Assembly (NCBI GenBank): GCA_035528065.1
Contig: DATKZH010000661.1
Location: 15,051 to 79,050, forward strand
DNA length: 64,000 bases
Direction of reading: 5' to 3'
DNA from: DATKZH01 sp035528065
GTDB lineage: Bacteria; Planctomycetota; Planctomycetia; Pirellulales; Thermoguttaceae
Part shown: positions 25,597 to 34,629 of the stretch, piece after piece
How the letters are laid out: each line of letters starts with the position of its first letter
Position numbering within the stretch: the first letter of the stretch is position 1
The notes under the pieces: generated by a model
Told to the model about the DNA's origin: nothing
Seen by the model: only the letters and a program-made list of their open reading frames with translations
Database searches by the model: none
Program-made: the position numbers and the translations under genes

Positions 25597-26091
25597 ATGT
25601 TTCAAATCGTAGTTCCCCATCTTCGAGTAGAGAGCGTGTTGGACCTCGGCGTCGACCGGCTTCGCGATCTGCGGCTGGAGGCGCTGCTGCTGGACGTCGA
25701 CTGCACGCTGAAGAGCTATCGCACCGAGAAGGTCAGCGAGGAGGTCAACGCTTGGCTCGGTGAGCTTCGTGCCGCGGGCATCGGCGTGTGTCTGGTCTCC
25801 AACGGATTGGGACGACGAGTCCGGCGGCTCGCCGAAGAGATCGATGTCCCCTTCGTGGCCAAGGCGGCCAAGCCGTTTCCGTTCGGGATTCGCGCCGCCT
25901 TGCGCAAGACGGGCTTCGACGCCCAGCGCACGGCGATGGTCGGCGACCAACTCTTTGCCGACGTGATCGCCGGGCGGCTGGCCGGGCTGACAAGCATCCT
26001 CGTCCGCCCCATCCGGCCCGAGGAAGAGCCCTGGTTCACCCGGCTCAAGCGGCCCGTCGAGCGATTTTTGCTGCGGAAGATGGACGGGTGA
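25597..26091 (+). CDS. HAD-IIIA family phosphatase (YqeG-like)
   Basis: A 164-residue HAD hydrolase. Motif I is LLLDVDCTL (Asp33, Asp35, Thr37), motif II ends in CLVSNG, the Lys is in AKAAKPFPFGIR, and motif IV is MVGDQLFADVIAG. The length and the GDQxxxDV pattern fit the YqeG/GEP4 family, known for phosphatidylglycerophosphatase-like activity; that substrate is inferred from the family. It begins 14 bases after the DUF3226 gene stop and precedes the rfb genes. Confidence 0.85.
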   Translation: MFQIVVPHLRVESVLDLGVDRLRDLRLEALLLDVDCTLKSYRTEKVSEEVNAWLGELRAAGIGVCLVSNGLGRRVRRLAEEIDVPFVAKAAKPFPFGIRAALRKTGFDAQRTAMVGDQLFADVIAGRLAGLTSILVRPIRPEEEPWFTRLKRPVERFLLRKMDG

Positions 26092-26130
26092 GTGGCGAGT
26101 GGTGAGTGAAGAGTGGTGAGTGGTGAGGAC
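26087..26130. repeat. Simple GTGAGTGG repeats
   Basis: About five tandem units of the type GTGAGTGGCGAGTGGTGAGT between the YqeG-like gene and rfbB. A shorter GGGGTGAGGGGGTGAGGGGG tract lies after rfbB at about 27214-27235. Confidence 0.6.
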
Positions 26131-27213
26131 ATGACGGCGATTTTGGTCACCGGCGGCGCCGGGTTCATCGGCTCGAACTTCGTGCGGCAGTGGATCGAGG
26201 AACAGCGAATCGCGGTGGTCAACCTGGACAAGCTGACCTACGCGGGCAACCTCGATTCGCTGGCCGACGTGATGGACGACCCGCTCCACGTGTTCGTCGA
26301 GGGCGACGTCTGCGACGGCCCCCTCGTGAGCCGGCTCTTGGCCGAGCATCGCGTGCGCGCGGTGGTCCACCTGGCGGCCGAGTCGCACGTGGATCGATCG
26401 ATCGACCGTCCGGCGGAGTTCGTCGAGACCAACGTGGTGGGCACGTTCCGCCTGCTGGAGGCCGCCCAGCAGCACTGGAGCGAGCTCGGCGAGCCCGAGC
26501 GGTCCGCGTTCCGCTTCCTGCACGTTTCGACCGACGAGGTCTACGGCTCTCTGGGCCCCACCGGCGTTTTCACGGAGGATAGCCCGTTCGCCCCCAACTC
26601 GCCCTACTCGGCGTCGAAGGCGGCGGGCGACCATTTCGCCCGAGCGTATCACCGCACGTACGGCCTGCCCGTGCTGGTGACCAACTGCTCGAACAACTAC
26701 GGCCCCTATCAGTTCCCCGAGAAGCTGATCCCCCTGATGATCCTCAACGCGGTGGAGGGCAAGCCGCTGCCGGTCTACGGCGACGGGCAGCACGTCCGCG
26801 ACTGGCTGCACGTGGAGGACCACTGCCGCGCGATTCGCACGGTGCTTGCTCGCGGGACGCCCGGCGAGGTGTACAATATCGGCGCGGGTTGCCGGCGGAC
26901 GAACCGGGAGGTGGTCGAGATGATCGCCGGAGTCGTCGACCGGCTCTGCCCCGATCTTGCGCACCGGCCGTGCTCCTCGCTCGTGCAGTTCGTGACCGAC
27001 CGTCCCGGGCACGACCGCCGGTACGCCGTCGACGCCGGCAAGCTCCGCCGCGAGCTGGGCTGGGAGCCGCAGGTCGATTTCCCGTCCGGGTTGGAGCAGA
27101 CGGTCCGCTGGTACCTCGACAATCGGACGTGGGTTGAACGGATCGCTTCCGGAGAAGACCAGCGGGAGCGCCTCGGATTGGGCGGAATGACGAAGGATGG
27201 GGTGACAAGGTGA
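26131..27213 (+). CDS. rfbB: dTDP-glucose 4,6-dehydratase
   Basis: A 360-residue short-chain dehydrogenase/reductase family enzyme. The start MTAILVTGGAGFIGSNF carries the GxxGxxG NAD site. HVSTDEVYGSLG has the TDE active-site segment, and YSASKAAGDH holds the catalytic YxxxK. QFPEKLIPLMILN and YGDGQHVRDWLHVEDH are typical of RmlB. It dehydrates dTDP-glucose to dTDP-4-keto-6-deoxyglucose, the second step of dTDP-rhamnose synthesis. The GTG 18 bases earlier is a less likely start. It is first of an rfbB-rfbA-rfbC-rfbD block. Confidence 0.96.
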   Translation: MTAILVTGGAGFIGSNFVRQWIEEQRIAVVNLDKLTYAGNLDSLADVMDDPLHVFVEGDVCDGPLVSRLLAEHRVRAVVHLAAESHVDRSIDRPAEFVETNVVGTFRLLEAAQQHWSELGEPERSAFRFLHVSTDEVYGSLGPTGVFTEDSPFAPNSPYSASKAAGDHFARAYHRTYGLPVLVTNCSNNYGPYQFPEKLIPLMILNAVEGKPLPVYGDGQHVRDWLHVEDHCRAIRTVLARGTPGEVYNIGAGCRRTNREVVEMIAGVVDRLCPDLAHRPCSSLVQFVTDRPGHDRRYAVDAGKLRRELGWEPQVDFPSGLEQTVRWYLDNRTWVERIASGEDQRERLGLGGMTKDGVTR

Positions 27214-27301
27214 CGGGGTGAGGGGGTGAGGGGGTGATTGCGCTTTCGGCGCTGACGGATCATCTCGTCACCCGCTCACTCGAGGTTCGGCGGGGAGTGC
27301 G

Positions 27302-28204
27302 ATGAATACCACGATTCACTGCAAGAAGGGCATCATCCTGGCGGGCGGGGCGGGCACGCGGCTGTTCCCGGCCACGCGGGCGGTGAGCAAGCAGTTGCTG
27401 CCGGTCTATGACAAGCCGATGGTCTACTACCCGCTCTCCGTGCTGATGCTCGCCGGCATCCGCGACGTCCTGCTGATCTCCACGCCGCAGGACGTCGGCT
27501 CCTACGAGCGGCTGCTGGGCGACGGCAGCCACGTGGGTATCTCCGTCCGCTACTGCGAGCAGCCGGAGCCGGGCGGATTGGCCCAGGCCTTCCTCCTCGG
27601 CCGCGAGTTCGTCGGCGGCGACCACGTGGCCCTGGTGCTGGGCGACAACATCTTCTACGGCCAGGGGTTTCAGAACATGCTTCGCCAGGCGGCGAGCCGG
27701 CCTTCCGGGGCCACGATCTTCGCCTACATGGTCAAGGATCCCCAGCGCTATGGGGTGATCGAGCTGGACGCCGCCGGGAGCCCGACGTCGATCGTGGAGA
27801 AGCCCACCCAGCCGAGGTCGAGCTACGCGGTTACCGGCCTTTACTTCTATGACAACCAGGTGCTGGACATCGCGGCGGGGCTCCGCCCTTCGGCGCGAGG
27901 CGAGCTGGAGATCACGGACGTCAACCGGGCCTATCTCGACCGCGGCCGGCTCCGCGTGCAAGTGCTCGGCCGCGGCTTCGCCTGGCTCGATACCGGCACC
28001 CATGAGTCGCTGCTCGACGCCGCCAACTTCGTGGAGACGATCGAGAAGCGTCAGGGGTTGAAGATCGCCTGCATCGAAGAGATCGCCTTCCTCCGAGGAT
28101 TCATCTCCCGCGGGCAGCTCGAAACGCTCGCCGGGTCCCAAGACAACAGCTACGGACAGTACTTACGGGACGTGCTCTCCAGGCCGGACGACGTTGCCAG
28201 ATGA
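27302..28204 (+). CDS. rfbA: Glucose-1-phosphate thymidylyltransferase
   Basis: A 300-residue RmlA enzyme, the usual length. The signature GIILAGGAGTRLFPATRAVS is followed by KQLLPVYDKPMVYYPLSVLM. LGDNIFYGQGF holds the metal-binding Asp, and VEKP and AWLDTGTHESLLDA are typical. It makes dTDP-glucose from glucose-1-phosphate and dTTP, feeding rfbB. The gap to rfbB (88 bases) contains only GGGGTGAGG-type repeats. Confidence 0.96.
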   Translation: MNTTIHCKKGIILAGGAGTRLFPATRAVSKQLLPVYDKPMVYYPLSVLMLAGIRDVLLISTPQDVGSYERLLGDGSHVGISVRYCEQPEPGGLAQAFLLGREFVGGDHVALVLGDNIFYGQGFQNMLRQAASRPSGATIFAYMVKDPQRYGVIELDAAGSPTSIVEKPTQPRSSYAVTGLYFYDNQVLDIAAGLRPSARGELEITDVNRAYLDRGRLRVQVLGRGFAWLDTGTHESLLDAANFVETIEKRQGLKIACIEEIAFLRGFISRGQLETLAGSQDNSYGQYLRDVLSRPDDVAR

Positions 28205-28227
28205 ATCGGATCGAGGGATGAGGAGCG

Positions 28228-28701
28228 ATGTTTCACCAGGGACCGATCGACGGGCTCGTCGTCAAGCCGCTGGAGCGATGGGAGGACGCCCGGGGCTGGC
28301 TGATCGAGCTGTACCGCCAGGACGAGCTGTCGCCCGCGGTGCAGCCGGCGATGGCCTACGTCAGTCAGACGCTTCCCGGCGTCGTCCGAGGCCCCCACGA
28401 GCACCGCGAGCAGACCGACTGCTTCGCGTTCGTCGGGCCGGGGGATTTCAAGCTTTACCTGTGGGATACCCGGGCGGACTCGCCCACTTCGGGCAACCGG
28501 CAGACGCTCCTGGCCGGCCAGTCGAGCCGGCAGTTGGTCCTCGTTCCCCCCGGCGTGGTCCACGCGTACAAGAATGTGAGCGAAGTCGCCGGACTGGTGT
28601 TCAACGCCCCCAATCGGCTGTACCGTGGAGAGGGCAGGAAGGAGCCGGTCGACGAGATCCGTCACGAAGACCGGCCGGGCAGCCCGTTCGTGTTGGACTG
28701 A
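28228..28701 (+). CDS. rfbC: dTDP-4-dehydrorhamnose 3,5-epimerase-like protein
   Basis: A 157-residue cupin, shorter than typical RmlC (about 180). It shows LERWEDARGWLIELYRQDEL, a catalytic-site-like VVRGPHEHREQTDCF (the H of RGxHxH) and VPPGVVHAYKNVSE. It converts the 4-keto intermediate to the L-lyxo form before reduction by RmlD; because the sequence is shorter and diverged, exact epimerase specificity is uncertain. It overlaps rfbD in a TGATG junction. Confidence 0.88.
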   Translation: MFHQGPIDGLVVKPLERWEDARGWLIELYRQDELSPAVQPAMAYVSQTLPGVVRGPHEHREQTDCFAFVGPGDFKLYLWDTRADSPTSGNRQTLLAGQSSRQLVLVPPGVVHAYKNVSEVAGLVFNAPNRLYRGEGRKEPVDEIRHEDRPGSPFVLD

Positions 28702-29579
28702 TGTCGCAAGTACCCATGAGAATCGTCGTCACCGGCTCGGGAGGTCAACTGGGAAGCGAGTTGTGCCGGCAACTCGGCAGCGACGCCGTGGCGCTCGATC
28801 TGCCCGACTTCGACCTGACCGACCGCGATTGGGTCGTCCGCACGCTCGCCGAGATCGCGCCGCAAGCAGTGATCAACACGGCGGGATTCACCCAGGTGGA
28901 CAAGGCGGAGCAGCAGGTCGAGCTATGTCGGGCCGTCAACGTCCGGGGTGCGGCCCACTTGGCGGAGGTGTGCCGCAGGCTGGATTGCCCGTTGGTCGAA
29001 ATCAGCACCGACTACGTGTTCGGCGGCGAGGCCGACCGCCGGGTGCCCTATCGGGAGACGGACGAGCCCCGTCCGCTGGGCGTGTACGGCCGCTCGAAGC
29101 TCGAAGGCGAGCGGCACGCGGCGCAGTTGCATAAGCACTGCATCGTTCGGACCTGTGGTCTGTACGGCCGTCCGGGCCCGCGCTCCGGCGGCAACTTCGT
29201 GGAAACGATGTTGCGGCGGGGCGCCGAAGGAAAGCGGCTTCGCGTCGTGCGCGACCAGCACTGCACGCCCAGCTACGTGCCGCACGTGGCCCGGGCCGTT
29301 CGATTCCTGGTGGGCACCGACGCCTTCGGCACGTACCACGTGGTCAACACGGGCGAGACGACCTGGCACGACTTCGCCGTGGAACTATTCCGCCAGGCAG
29401 GGTTGGACGTTCGGCTGGAGCCGATCACGACCTCGGAGTACGGCGCAGCGGCCCCGCGCCCCGGCTACAGCGTGCTCGACACGCGCAAGTACCACGCGCT
29501 CTGCGGCGCTCCGCCGATGCCGCGCTGGGAGGAGGGCCTGGCGGAGTATCTGGCCGTGCGGAGTTCTTGGGGCGCATAG
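28701..29579 (+). CDS. rfbD: dTDP-4-dehydrorhamnose reductase
   Basis: A 292-residue RmlD reductase. It has IVVTGSGGQLGSELCRQL (NADPH site), VINTAGFTQVDKAE, ISTDYVFGGE, the catalytic YGRSKLEGE (YxxxK) and an RTCGLYGRPGP loop. It reduces dTDP-4-keto-rhamnose to dTDP-L-rhamnose, the last step. The start at the TGATG overlap with rfbC gives MSQVPMRIVVTG; MRIVVTG itself is five codons later. With rfbB, rfbA and rfbC it forms a complete pathway. Confidence 0.95.
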   Translation: MSQVPMRIVVTGSGGQLGSELCRQLGSDAVALDLPDFDLTDRDWVVRTLAEIAPQAVINTAGFTQVDKAEQQVELCRAVNVRGAAHLAEVCRRLDCPLVEISTDYVFGGEADRRVPYRETDEPRPLGVYGRSKLEGERHAAQLHKHCIVRTCGLYGRPGPRSGGNFVETMLRRGAEGKRLRVVRDQHCTPSYVPHVARAVRFLVGTDAFGTYHVVNTGETTWHDFAVELFRQAGLDVRLEPITTSEYGAAAPRPGYSVLDTRKYHALCGAPPMPRWEEGLAEYLAVRSSWGA

Positions 29580-29604
29580 GGCCCGCCGGGGGGTGCTGTA
29601 GTGG

Positions 29605-29640
29605 GATTGGGAAGCCGCAAGCGGCTTTCCCCTCGTTTTC
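29605..29640. terminator. Putative bidirectional terminator
   Basis: GGGAAGCCGC-AA-GCGGCTTTCCC forms a ten-base-pair stem with one bulge, followed by CCTCGTTTTC. It sits between convergent rfbD and the minus-strand reductase gene. Confidence 0.4.
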
Positions 29641-29671
29641 AAGCCGGAGCTTGGGAACCAGAGAAGCGGCT

Positions 29672-30694
29672 TCACAACCAGCCCTGCTCGCGATACCACT
29701 CGGCCGACTGACGCAGGCGGTCGGACAGAGGAACCTGGACGGCGAACCCTAATTCGTCGCGGGCCTTTTCCGGCGAGCAGGCCCACGAGCCGGCGGTGGC
29801 TTCCCGGGCTTTGTCGAGATTCAGAACGACCTGGCGCCCCTTCGCTCTCCCGACGAGATCGCCGACGGCCCCGACAAGCCGCACGACCGGTGTGCCAAAG
29901 GGAATCGTCAAGGTCCGACGGCGTCCCAGGGCCTTGCCGATCATCCGGCCGAGCTGGTAGTACGTGGGGTGTTCGTCGCAGGCAGCGAAGTAGTAGCCCG
30001 AAGCGTTGGGATCTTCGTCCTCCCGTCCGGGCGGCGGCAGTCGCGATCCTCGCTCGGCGGCCAGGATCAACAGTCTGGCCAAATCGGCGGCGTGGATCAT
30101 GGAGAACCGATGGGGCGCGTATCCCGGCACGAGGTGCATCCGCGACCGGGCCACGGCCTTGAACATCTGGAGGGTCGCCGTATCGCCCTCGCCGAAGACG
30201 ATCGGCGGTCGGACGACCGTGATGGGCGCCCGATCGGCGAATTCCTCGGCCGCCTTCTCCCCCGCGCGCTTGCTGCGGCCGTAGTGCGAGACCGGCCCGG
30301 GCGGATCGCTTTCCGTGCGGAGGCGGCCGCAAGGCGAGGGGCCGGCCGCGGCCAGCGACGAGACCACGACCAGCACCGGCGGATCGGGCCGGTCGGCGCA
30401 GGTTTGCGCCGCGTTGCGGATGCCCTGCTCGTTGACCTCGTAGAATTGCCTGGCGCGAAGTGCGCGGGTGAGCCCCGCCAGGTGATAGACGGTCGACTTG
30501 CCGGCCGCCGCGGCGCGGAGGCTCTCCAGGTCGGTGACGTCGCCACGGGCGAGGGCCACGCCGAGGGATTCAAGCCCGTCGGTCTGCGAGGTCTTGCGAA
30601 CCAGCGCGGTGACCTCGTCGCCGCGCGCGACGAGCGCCTCGACCAGATGAGGGCCGATGAATCCGCTCGCGCCGGTGACCAACACTCGCGACAT
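29672..30694 (-). CDS. NAD-dependent epimerase/dehydratase family protein
   Basis: A 340-residue extended SDR enzyme starting MSRVLVTGASGFIGPHLVEA (NAD site). It has VYHLAGLTRALRARQFYEVN, VSSLAAAGPSPCG, and catalytic YGRSKRAGE (YxxxK). The sequence RPPIVFGEGDTATLQMF and the C-terminal LSDRLRQSAEWYREQGWL resemble SDRs acting on steroids or sugar-nucleotide-like substrates. The substrate is not clear from sequence. The start was set at MSRVLVTG because the ten upstream residues lack an NAD-fold pattern. Confidence 0.85.
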   Translation of the reverse strand: MSRVLVTGASGFIGPHLVEALVARGDEVTALVRKTSQTDGLESLGVALARGDVTDLESLRAAAAGKSTVYHLAGLTRALRARQFYEVNEQGIRNAAQTCADRPDPPVLVVVSSLAAAGPSPCGRLRTESDPPGPVSHYGRSKRAGEKAAEEFADRAPITVVRPPIVFGEGDTATLQMFKAVARSRMHLVPGYAPHRFSMIHAADLARLLILAAERGSRLPPPGREDEDPNASGYYFAACDEHPTYYQLGRMIGKALGRRRTLTIPFGTPVVRLVGAVGDLVGRAKGRQVVLNLDKAREATAGSWACSPEKARDELGFAVQVPLSDRLRQSAEWYREQGWL

Positions 30695-30793
30695 GATCCG
30701 ATTCCGTGGTGGGCAGTCTGCCAACGGTTCTTGTTATCGGTTGGGGTATGTTGTGGATTCGGGCTACCACCCTCAGGGTCCGTTTGCGCCCCC

Positions 30794-30823
30794 TTGACAG
30801 CCGGGCCCGGTCCTAGCTAACAT
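30794..30823 (+). promoter_or_regulatory. Sigma-70-like promoter
   Basis: A perfect -35 TTGACA (30794-30799), an 18-base spacer and a -10 TAACAT (30818-30823, four of six to consensus), about 40 bases before the start of the gene at 30865. Confidence 0.6.
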
Positions 30824-30864
30824 GTGCGGGTTTGCCAAGGTGGGCAGATTGCGAGCGAGCTTTC

Positions 30865-31992
30865 ATGTCTGATCTGGTCGTCCGTCCGGTCGCTTCACGC
30901 CGCGAGAAGAAGGCCTTCCTGGAGTTCCCTTGGCGGTTGTATCGCGGCGACCCCCACTGGATCCCGCCCCTCAGGGTCGACCAGAAGGAGATGGTAGGCT
31001 ATCGGCCTCATCCCTTCTACCAGCACAACGCGGTTCAGACGTTCCTGGCGTACCGATCGGGCGAGGTGTGCGGCCGGATCGCGGCGATCCTCAACCGGGA
31101 CCATAACGAGCATTACTCGGAGCGACGGGGGTTCTTCGGGTTTTTCGAGTGCGTCGACGACGAGGAGGCGGCCGCCGCTCTGTTCGACGCCGTCCGGGAA
31201 TGGTTCGCCGGGCAAGACGTCCACCGGTTGCGCGGACCGACCAACCCCTCGTTGAACTATACCCTGGGGTTGTTGATCGACGGTTTCGATTCGCCCCCCA
31301 CGTTCATGATGACCTACAACCCCGCGTACTACGCCCGGCTCATCGAGGCCTATGGGTTTCGCAAGACGCAGGACGTCTACGCCTACCGGGGCCACGTGGA
31401 GATGCTGCCCGGGGTGCAAGCGAGGTGGCGGCCCGTGGTCGAGCAGATCATCGAGCATTACGACGTCCGTTTGCGACCGCTGGACACGTCGCGGTTCGTC
31501 GAGGACGTGGAGGCATTTCTCACGGTCTACAATCGATCGCTGGTGAGCACCTGGGGATTCGTGCCCATGTCGAACGACGAAGTGCGGCACATGGCCCGAT
31601 CGTTGCGGCACCTGATCGTCCCGGAGCTGGCCGTGGCGGCGGAGATCGACGGGCGGCTGGTCGGGGCGACGTTCTGCCTGCCGGACTACAACCCGCGGAT
31701 CAAGGCGATCGACGGGCGGCTCTTCCCGTTCGGCTTCATTCGACTGCTTCGCAGGAAGGACCGCATCAAGAAGGTCCGCACGATCAGCGCGAACGTGATC
31801 CCCGAGTACCAGCGCATGGGGCTGGGACTGGCGTTGATGCACGGGCTGCTTCCCAAAGGGCTCGAGTGGGGGCTCCAAGAGATGGAGTTCTCCTGGATCC
31901 TCGAATCCAACACCCTCTCGTGGCGGAGCCTCGCCAAGGCCGGCGCGAAACGGGCGAAGACCTATCGCGTGTACGACTTCGGCGAAGAGTGA
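30865..31992 (+). CDS. GNAT-superfamily N-acetyltransferase-like protein (YghO type)
   Basis: A 375-residue protein starting MSDLVVRPVASRREKKAF. The family phrases WRLYRGDPHWIPPLRVDQ, FFGFFECVDDEEAAAALFDA, GPTNPSLNYTLGLLIDGF and NVIPEYQRMGLGLALMHGLL (acetyl-CoA loop QRMGLG) match GNAT-like proteins of the YghO group. The ATG at 30865 fits the promoter above; an in-frame ATG 33 bases upstream would add a leader that overlaps promoter-distal sequence. The substrate is unknown. Confidence 0.8.
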   Translation: MSDLVVRPVASRREKKAFLEFPWRLYRGDPHWIPPLRVDQKEMVGYRPHPFYQHNAVQTFLAYRSGEVCGRIAAILNRDHNEHYSERRGFFGFFECVDDEEAAAALFDAVREWFAGQDVHRLRGPTNPSLNYTLGLLIDGFDSPPTFMMTYNPAYYARLIEAYGFRKTQDVYAYRGHVEMLPGVQARWRPVVEQIIEHYDVRLRPLDTSRFVEDVEAFLTVYNRSLVSTWGFVPMSNDEVRHMARSLRHLIVPELAVAAEIDGRLVGATFCLPDYNPRIKAIDGRLFPFGFIRLLRRKDRIKKVRTISANVIPEYQRMGLGLALMHGLLPKGLEWGLQEMEFSWILESNTLSWRSLAKAGAKRAKTYRVYDFGEE

Positions 31993-32422
31993 CAGGGTAA
32001 GCGGCGAATAAGAGGTTTCGCTCGACCGCGAACGCTCCGGAGGTCCGTTCGGGCCGCAGGTCGTGGGCCCGCTGCCGCGAACCACGGGGGGTAGTTGACT
32101 CGGGGCATCCCGCCGCAAACAGGGGGCCTGTGCCCCCTTCTGGCCGGGTGGAACTCGCGTGCCCAGCCGCCTGAGCCTGCTCTTCTCCTATCTTGGGCCC
32201 TGTTTTAAGATAGGCAACGCGGCTAAGGTAAGCCCGGCCGGGCTTGCCGGCGGCGGATAATGCAAACGTGTGAAGGATGTTGGGGTGCGTAGGGGGTCGA
32301 TCCGATCTCATTCATAGCACGGCAGGCGCGACCGGCAGGACGGAAGGGCCCCCCGTGCGAGTGGTTATTTGGCTCGATTTGGCGGCGGACTTCGCCGGAT
32401 AGGGACTGTTGGCAGGAAAGAC
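31993..32422. other. Intergenic region, nothing recognised
   Basis: About 430 bases between the GNAT gene and the ketoacyl synthase gene. It has a short palindrome GCCCGGCCGGGC near 32228 but no other clear repeat, promoter or open frame. Confidence 0.4.
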
Positions 32423-33694
32423 ATGGCATCGGCGCGGGAAATTGTCATCACGGGATTGGGGGTCGCTAGCCCGATCGGGATTGGGCGCGAGCCGTTCTGG
32501 GCCTCGCTCCGTGAGGGTCGCAGCGGCGTCCGATCGCTGGGGTGGTATGCCAACCGCGATCTGCCGGCGACCATCGCCGGCCAAGTGGTCGACCTGCATC
32601 CGGAACGCCACGTCCGGCCTCGCAAGGCGCTGAAGGTAATGTCCTGGGATATCCAGTTGGGCGTTGTTGCCGCCGACCTGGCGTGCATCGACGCGGGGCT
32701 GGATTCCCAGCCCGTGCACCCGGAACGGCTGGGCGTTCTGTTTGGTGCCGACATGATTCCCTGCGACCTGAAGGAGATTGTCGCCGCCTATCGAGGCTGC
32801 ATGCCGGCCGGGAAGTTCGACTTCCGGCTTTGGGGCAAGAAGGCCCTGGCCGAAATGTTTCCCCTCTGGATGCTCAAGTACCTGCCCAACATGGCGGCCT
32901 GCCACGTCGGAATCGCCCGCGACGCCCGGGGCCCCAATAATTCGCTCACGCTCGGCGAAGTGTCCAGCCTTGCGGCGATCGCCGAGGCGAAGCGGGTGAT
33001 CGAGCGAGGCCAGGCCGATGCGATGATCGCCGGGGGAACGGGCTGCCGCATCCATCCCGTCATCTGGAGCCGTCACGAAGTCTATCACCCCTCCCAACGC
33101 CGCGATGATCCGACCCGCGCCAGCCGCCCGTTCGACGCCGAGCGCGACGGCATGGTCCACGGGGAAGGTGCCGGGGCTTTCGTCTTGGAAGAGCGCAGCC
33201 ACGCCGAAGCCCGCGGGGCCAAAGTCTTGGCCCGCATCCTGGGCCAGGCCAGCGCGTTCGAGCCCCGTGGCCGCGACAAGCCGCTCGAAGGCCGGGCCAT
33301 CCGTGCGTCGATCCGGGGTGCCCTGCGAGACGCCGGACTCGAGCCCCGCGACGTCGGGCACGTCAACGCCCACGGACTGAGCACCAAGATCGACGACGAG
33401 CTGGAAGCCCAGGCGATCCACGACACGCTGGGCGACGTGCCCGTCACGGCGCCCAAAAGCTTCTTCGGAAACCTGGCGGCCGGGGGCGGGGCCGTGGAAA
33501 TGGCGGTGAGCGTCCTGGCCCTGGAGAAGGGCCTGGTCCCCCCGACGCTCAACTACGAGCACCCCGACCCCAACTGCCCGGTCAACGTGATCCACGGGAA
33601 GCCGATGGAGGTCTCGCAGCCCACGGCCCTCGTGCTGAATCACTCCCGCGTCGGCCATTCGGTCGCCCTCATCCTGGGGGCATCCGAAGCGTAG
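32423..33694 (+). CDS. Beta-ketoacyl synthase homologue lacking the catalytic cysteine
   Basis: A 423-residue thiolase-fold protein related to KAS I/II, starting MASAREIVITGLGVASPIG. The usual nucleophile motif TACxSG after GP reads GPNNSLTLGEVSSLA, which places a glutamate (about 179) where the cysteine belongs. The first catalytic histidine is kept (HVNAHGLSTKID, His317), the lysine is kept (APKSFFGN, Lys345), but the second histidine of TGHLLGAAG is Asn350. The Phe-gate motif near the C-terminus (NSFGFGGTN) is replaced by NHSRVGHSV. It therefore probably cannot condense and may be a decarboxylase, a chain-length factor-like partner, or a binding protein. Confidence 0.85.
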   Translation: MASAREIVITGLGVASPIGIGREPFWASLREGRSGVRSLGWYANRDLPATIAGQVVDLHPERHVRPRKALKVMSWDIQLGVVAADLACIDAGLDSQPVHPERLGVLFGADMIPCDLKEIVAAYRGCMPAGKFDFRLWGKKALAEMFPLWMLKYLPNMAACHVGIARDARGPNNSLTLGEVSSLAAIAEAKRVIERGQADAMIAGGTGCRIHPVIWSRHEVYHPSQRRDDPTRASRPFDAERDGMVHGEGAGAFVLEERSHAEARGAKVLARILGQASAFEPRGRDKPLEGRAIRASIRGALRDAGLEPRDVGHVNAHGLSTKIDDELEAQAIHDTLGDVPVTAPKSFFGNLAAGGGAVEMAVSVLALEKGLVPPTLNYEHPDPNCPVNVIHGKPMEVSQPTALVLNHSRVGHSVALILGASEA

Positions 33695-33746
33695 TCCTGT
33701 TGCCGAGCTTCGTCGACCTCACCTAGAACTGAAACAAGCGAGGTTC

Positions 33747-33884
33747 CTTTGGAGTGCGGCGACTTGTCGCCGCTTTCTTGGGCGTCCTGCGCAACCGGCG
33801 AGCGATGTCGAAGGTCACCTGAAAGTCGTCTGCCTACGTTTTCCGGCCGCTCGAAAAGCGGCGACAAGTCGCCGCACTCCAAAA
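33747..33884. repeat. Inverted repeat (GGAGTGCGGCGAC family)
   Basis: Arms of about 27 bases, TTGGAGTGCGGCGACTTGTC and its return copy GACAAGTCGCCGCACTCCAA, around about 75 bases. The region lies in the gap after the ketoacyl synthase gene. Confidence 0.7.
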
Positions 33885-33938
33885 GGTCGCTTGCTTTGGG
33901 GCTAGCGAGGCGGGGCCTCAGACCGAGGCGAGAGGTCA

Positions 33939-33998
33939 GGGTTCAGGGCTCAGGATTTACATGTATACGTGGAACTCCAAGTCCTGAGCCCTGAACCC
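33939..33998. repeat. Inverted repeat (GGGTTCAGGGCTCAGGA)
   Basis: A perfect 17-base inverted repeat, GGGTTCAGGGCTCAGGA and TCCTGAGCCCTGAACCC, with a 26-base loop. Confidence 0.7.
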
Positions 33999-34217
33999 CA
34001 AGAACTTGACTCATTTGCAGCAAACGTCCGAAGCCAAGTGCCCCAGCCTCTCCGCAAGGGGGAAAGCCTTTCGCGCACCCTTCGCTCGGGGAGTCCGGGA
34101 ATGCCCATCGCAAGGGGATGCGGCCCCCCCTTGAATTCCGCCCCTGGCACGGACGCGGGAATCTGCAATAATGCGCCGGGATTGAGGACCGGCTGACCTG
34201 ATCCGGAGCGTCAGAAC

Positions 34218-34574
34218 ATGGATTTGAGAGTGCTGTCTGATGATGGGAACGTGCTCCACTTGCAGGTCGTGGCGAGGAACGTCCAGAGCGAGTCGCCGCC
34301 GCGGTTCGAGTCGCTCGAGCCACTGCTGGGCCCCCAACGCTACGGGCGGCGCATGCTGCTGAGCCTGGCGGAAACCCGTTTCATCGACTCCGCCGGCCTG
34401 AGCTGGCTGGTTCTGTGCCACAAGCGGTTCTGTCAGGGGGGTGGCAAAATGGTCCTGCATTCGGTCACCCCGGCGATCCTCGAGCTTCTGCAAATGATGC
34501 GCCTGGATTTGGCCCTCTACGTCGCCGAGGATGAGGCCGCCGCGATGGAGATGGCTCGAGCCGAGCAGCCTTGA
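34218..34574 (+). CDS. STAS-domain anti-sigma-factor antagonist
   Basis: A 118-residue STAS protein. It keeps the classical loop FIDSAGLSWLV, with the phosphorylatable serine in DSAGL (Ser58), followed by HKRFCQGGGKMVLHSVTPA. It is more canonical than the STAS protein at 1663. A GGAG site lies about ten bases upstream. Its kinase partner is not adjacent; a receiver-HATPase kinase like the one at 665 could serve. The next gene on this strand encodes a ThDP decarboxylase, with no obvious functional link. Confidence 0.88.
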   Translation: MDLRVLSDDGNVLHLQVVARNVQSESPPRFESLEPLLGPQRYGRRMLLSLAETRFIDSAGLSWLVLCHKRFCQGGGKMVLHSVTPAILELLQMMRLDLALYVAEDEAAAMEMARAEQP

Positions 34575-34629
34575 AGCGGCGCCTCGGCATCCGTCGGCGC
34601 ACTCCCCACGCACAGCAGAAGGGGAACCG

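Larger units (their letters stand above)
33695..34217. other. Intergenic region with two inverted repeats
   Basis: About 520 bases between the ketoacyl synthase and STAS genes, holding the two inverted repeats above. No open frame is convincing. No strong promoter is seen before the STAS gene. Confidence 0.4.
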
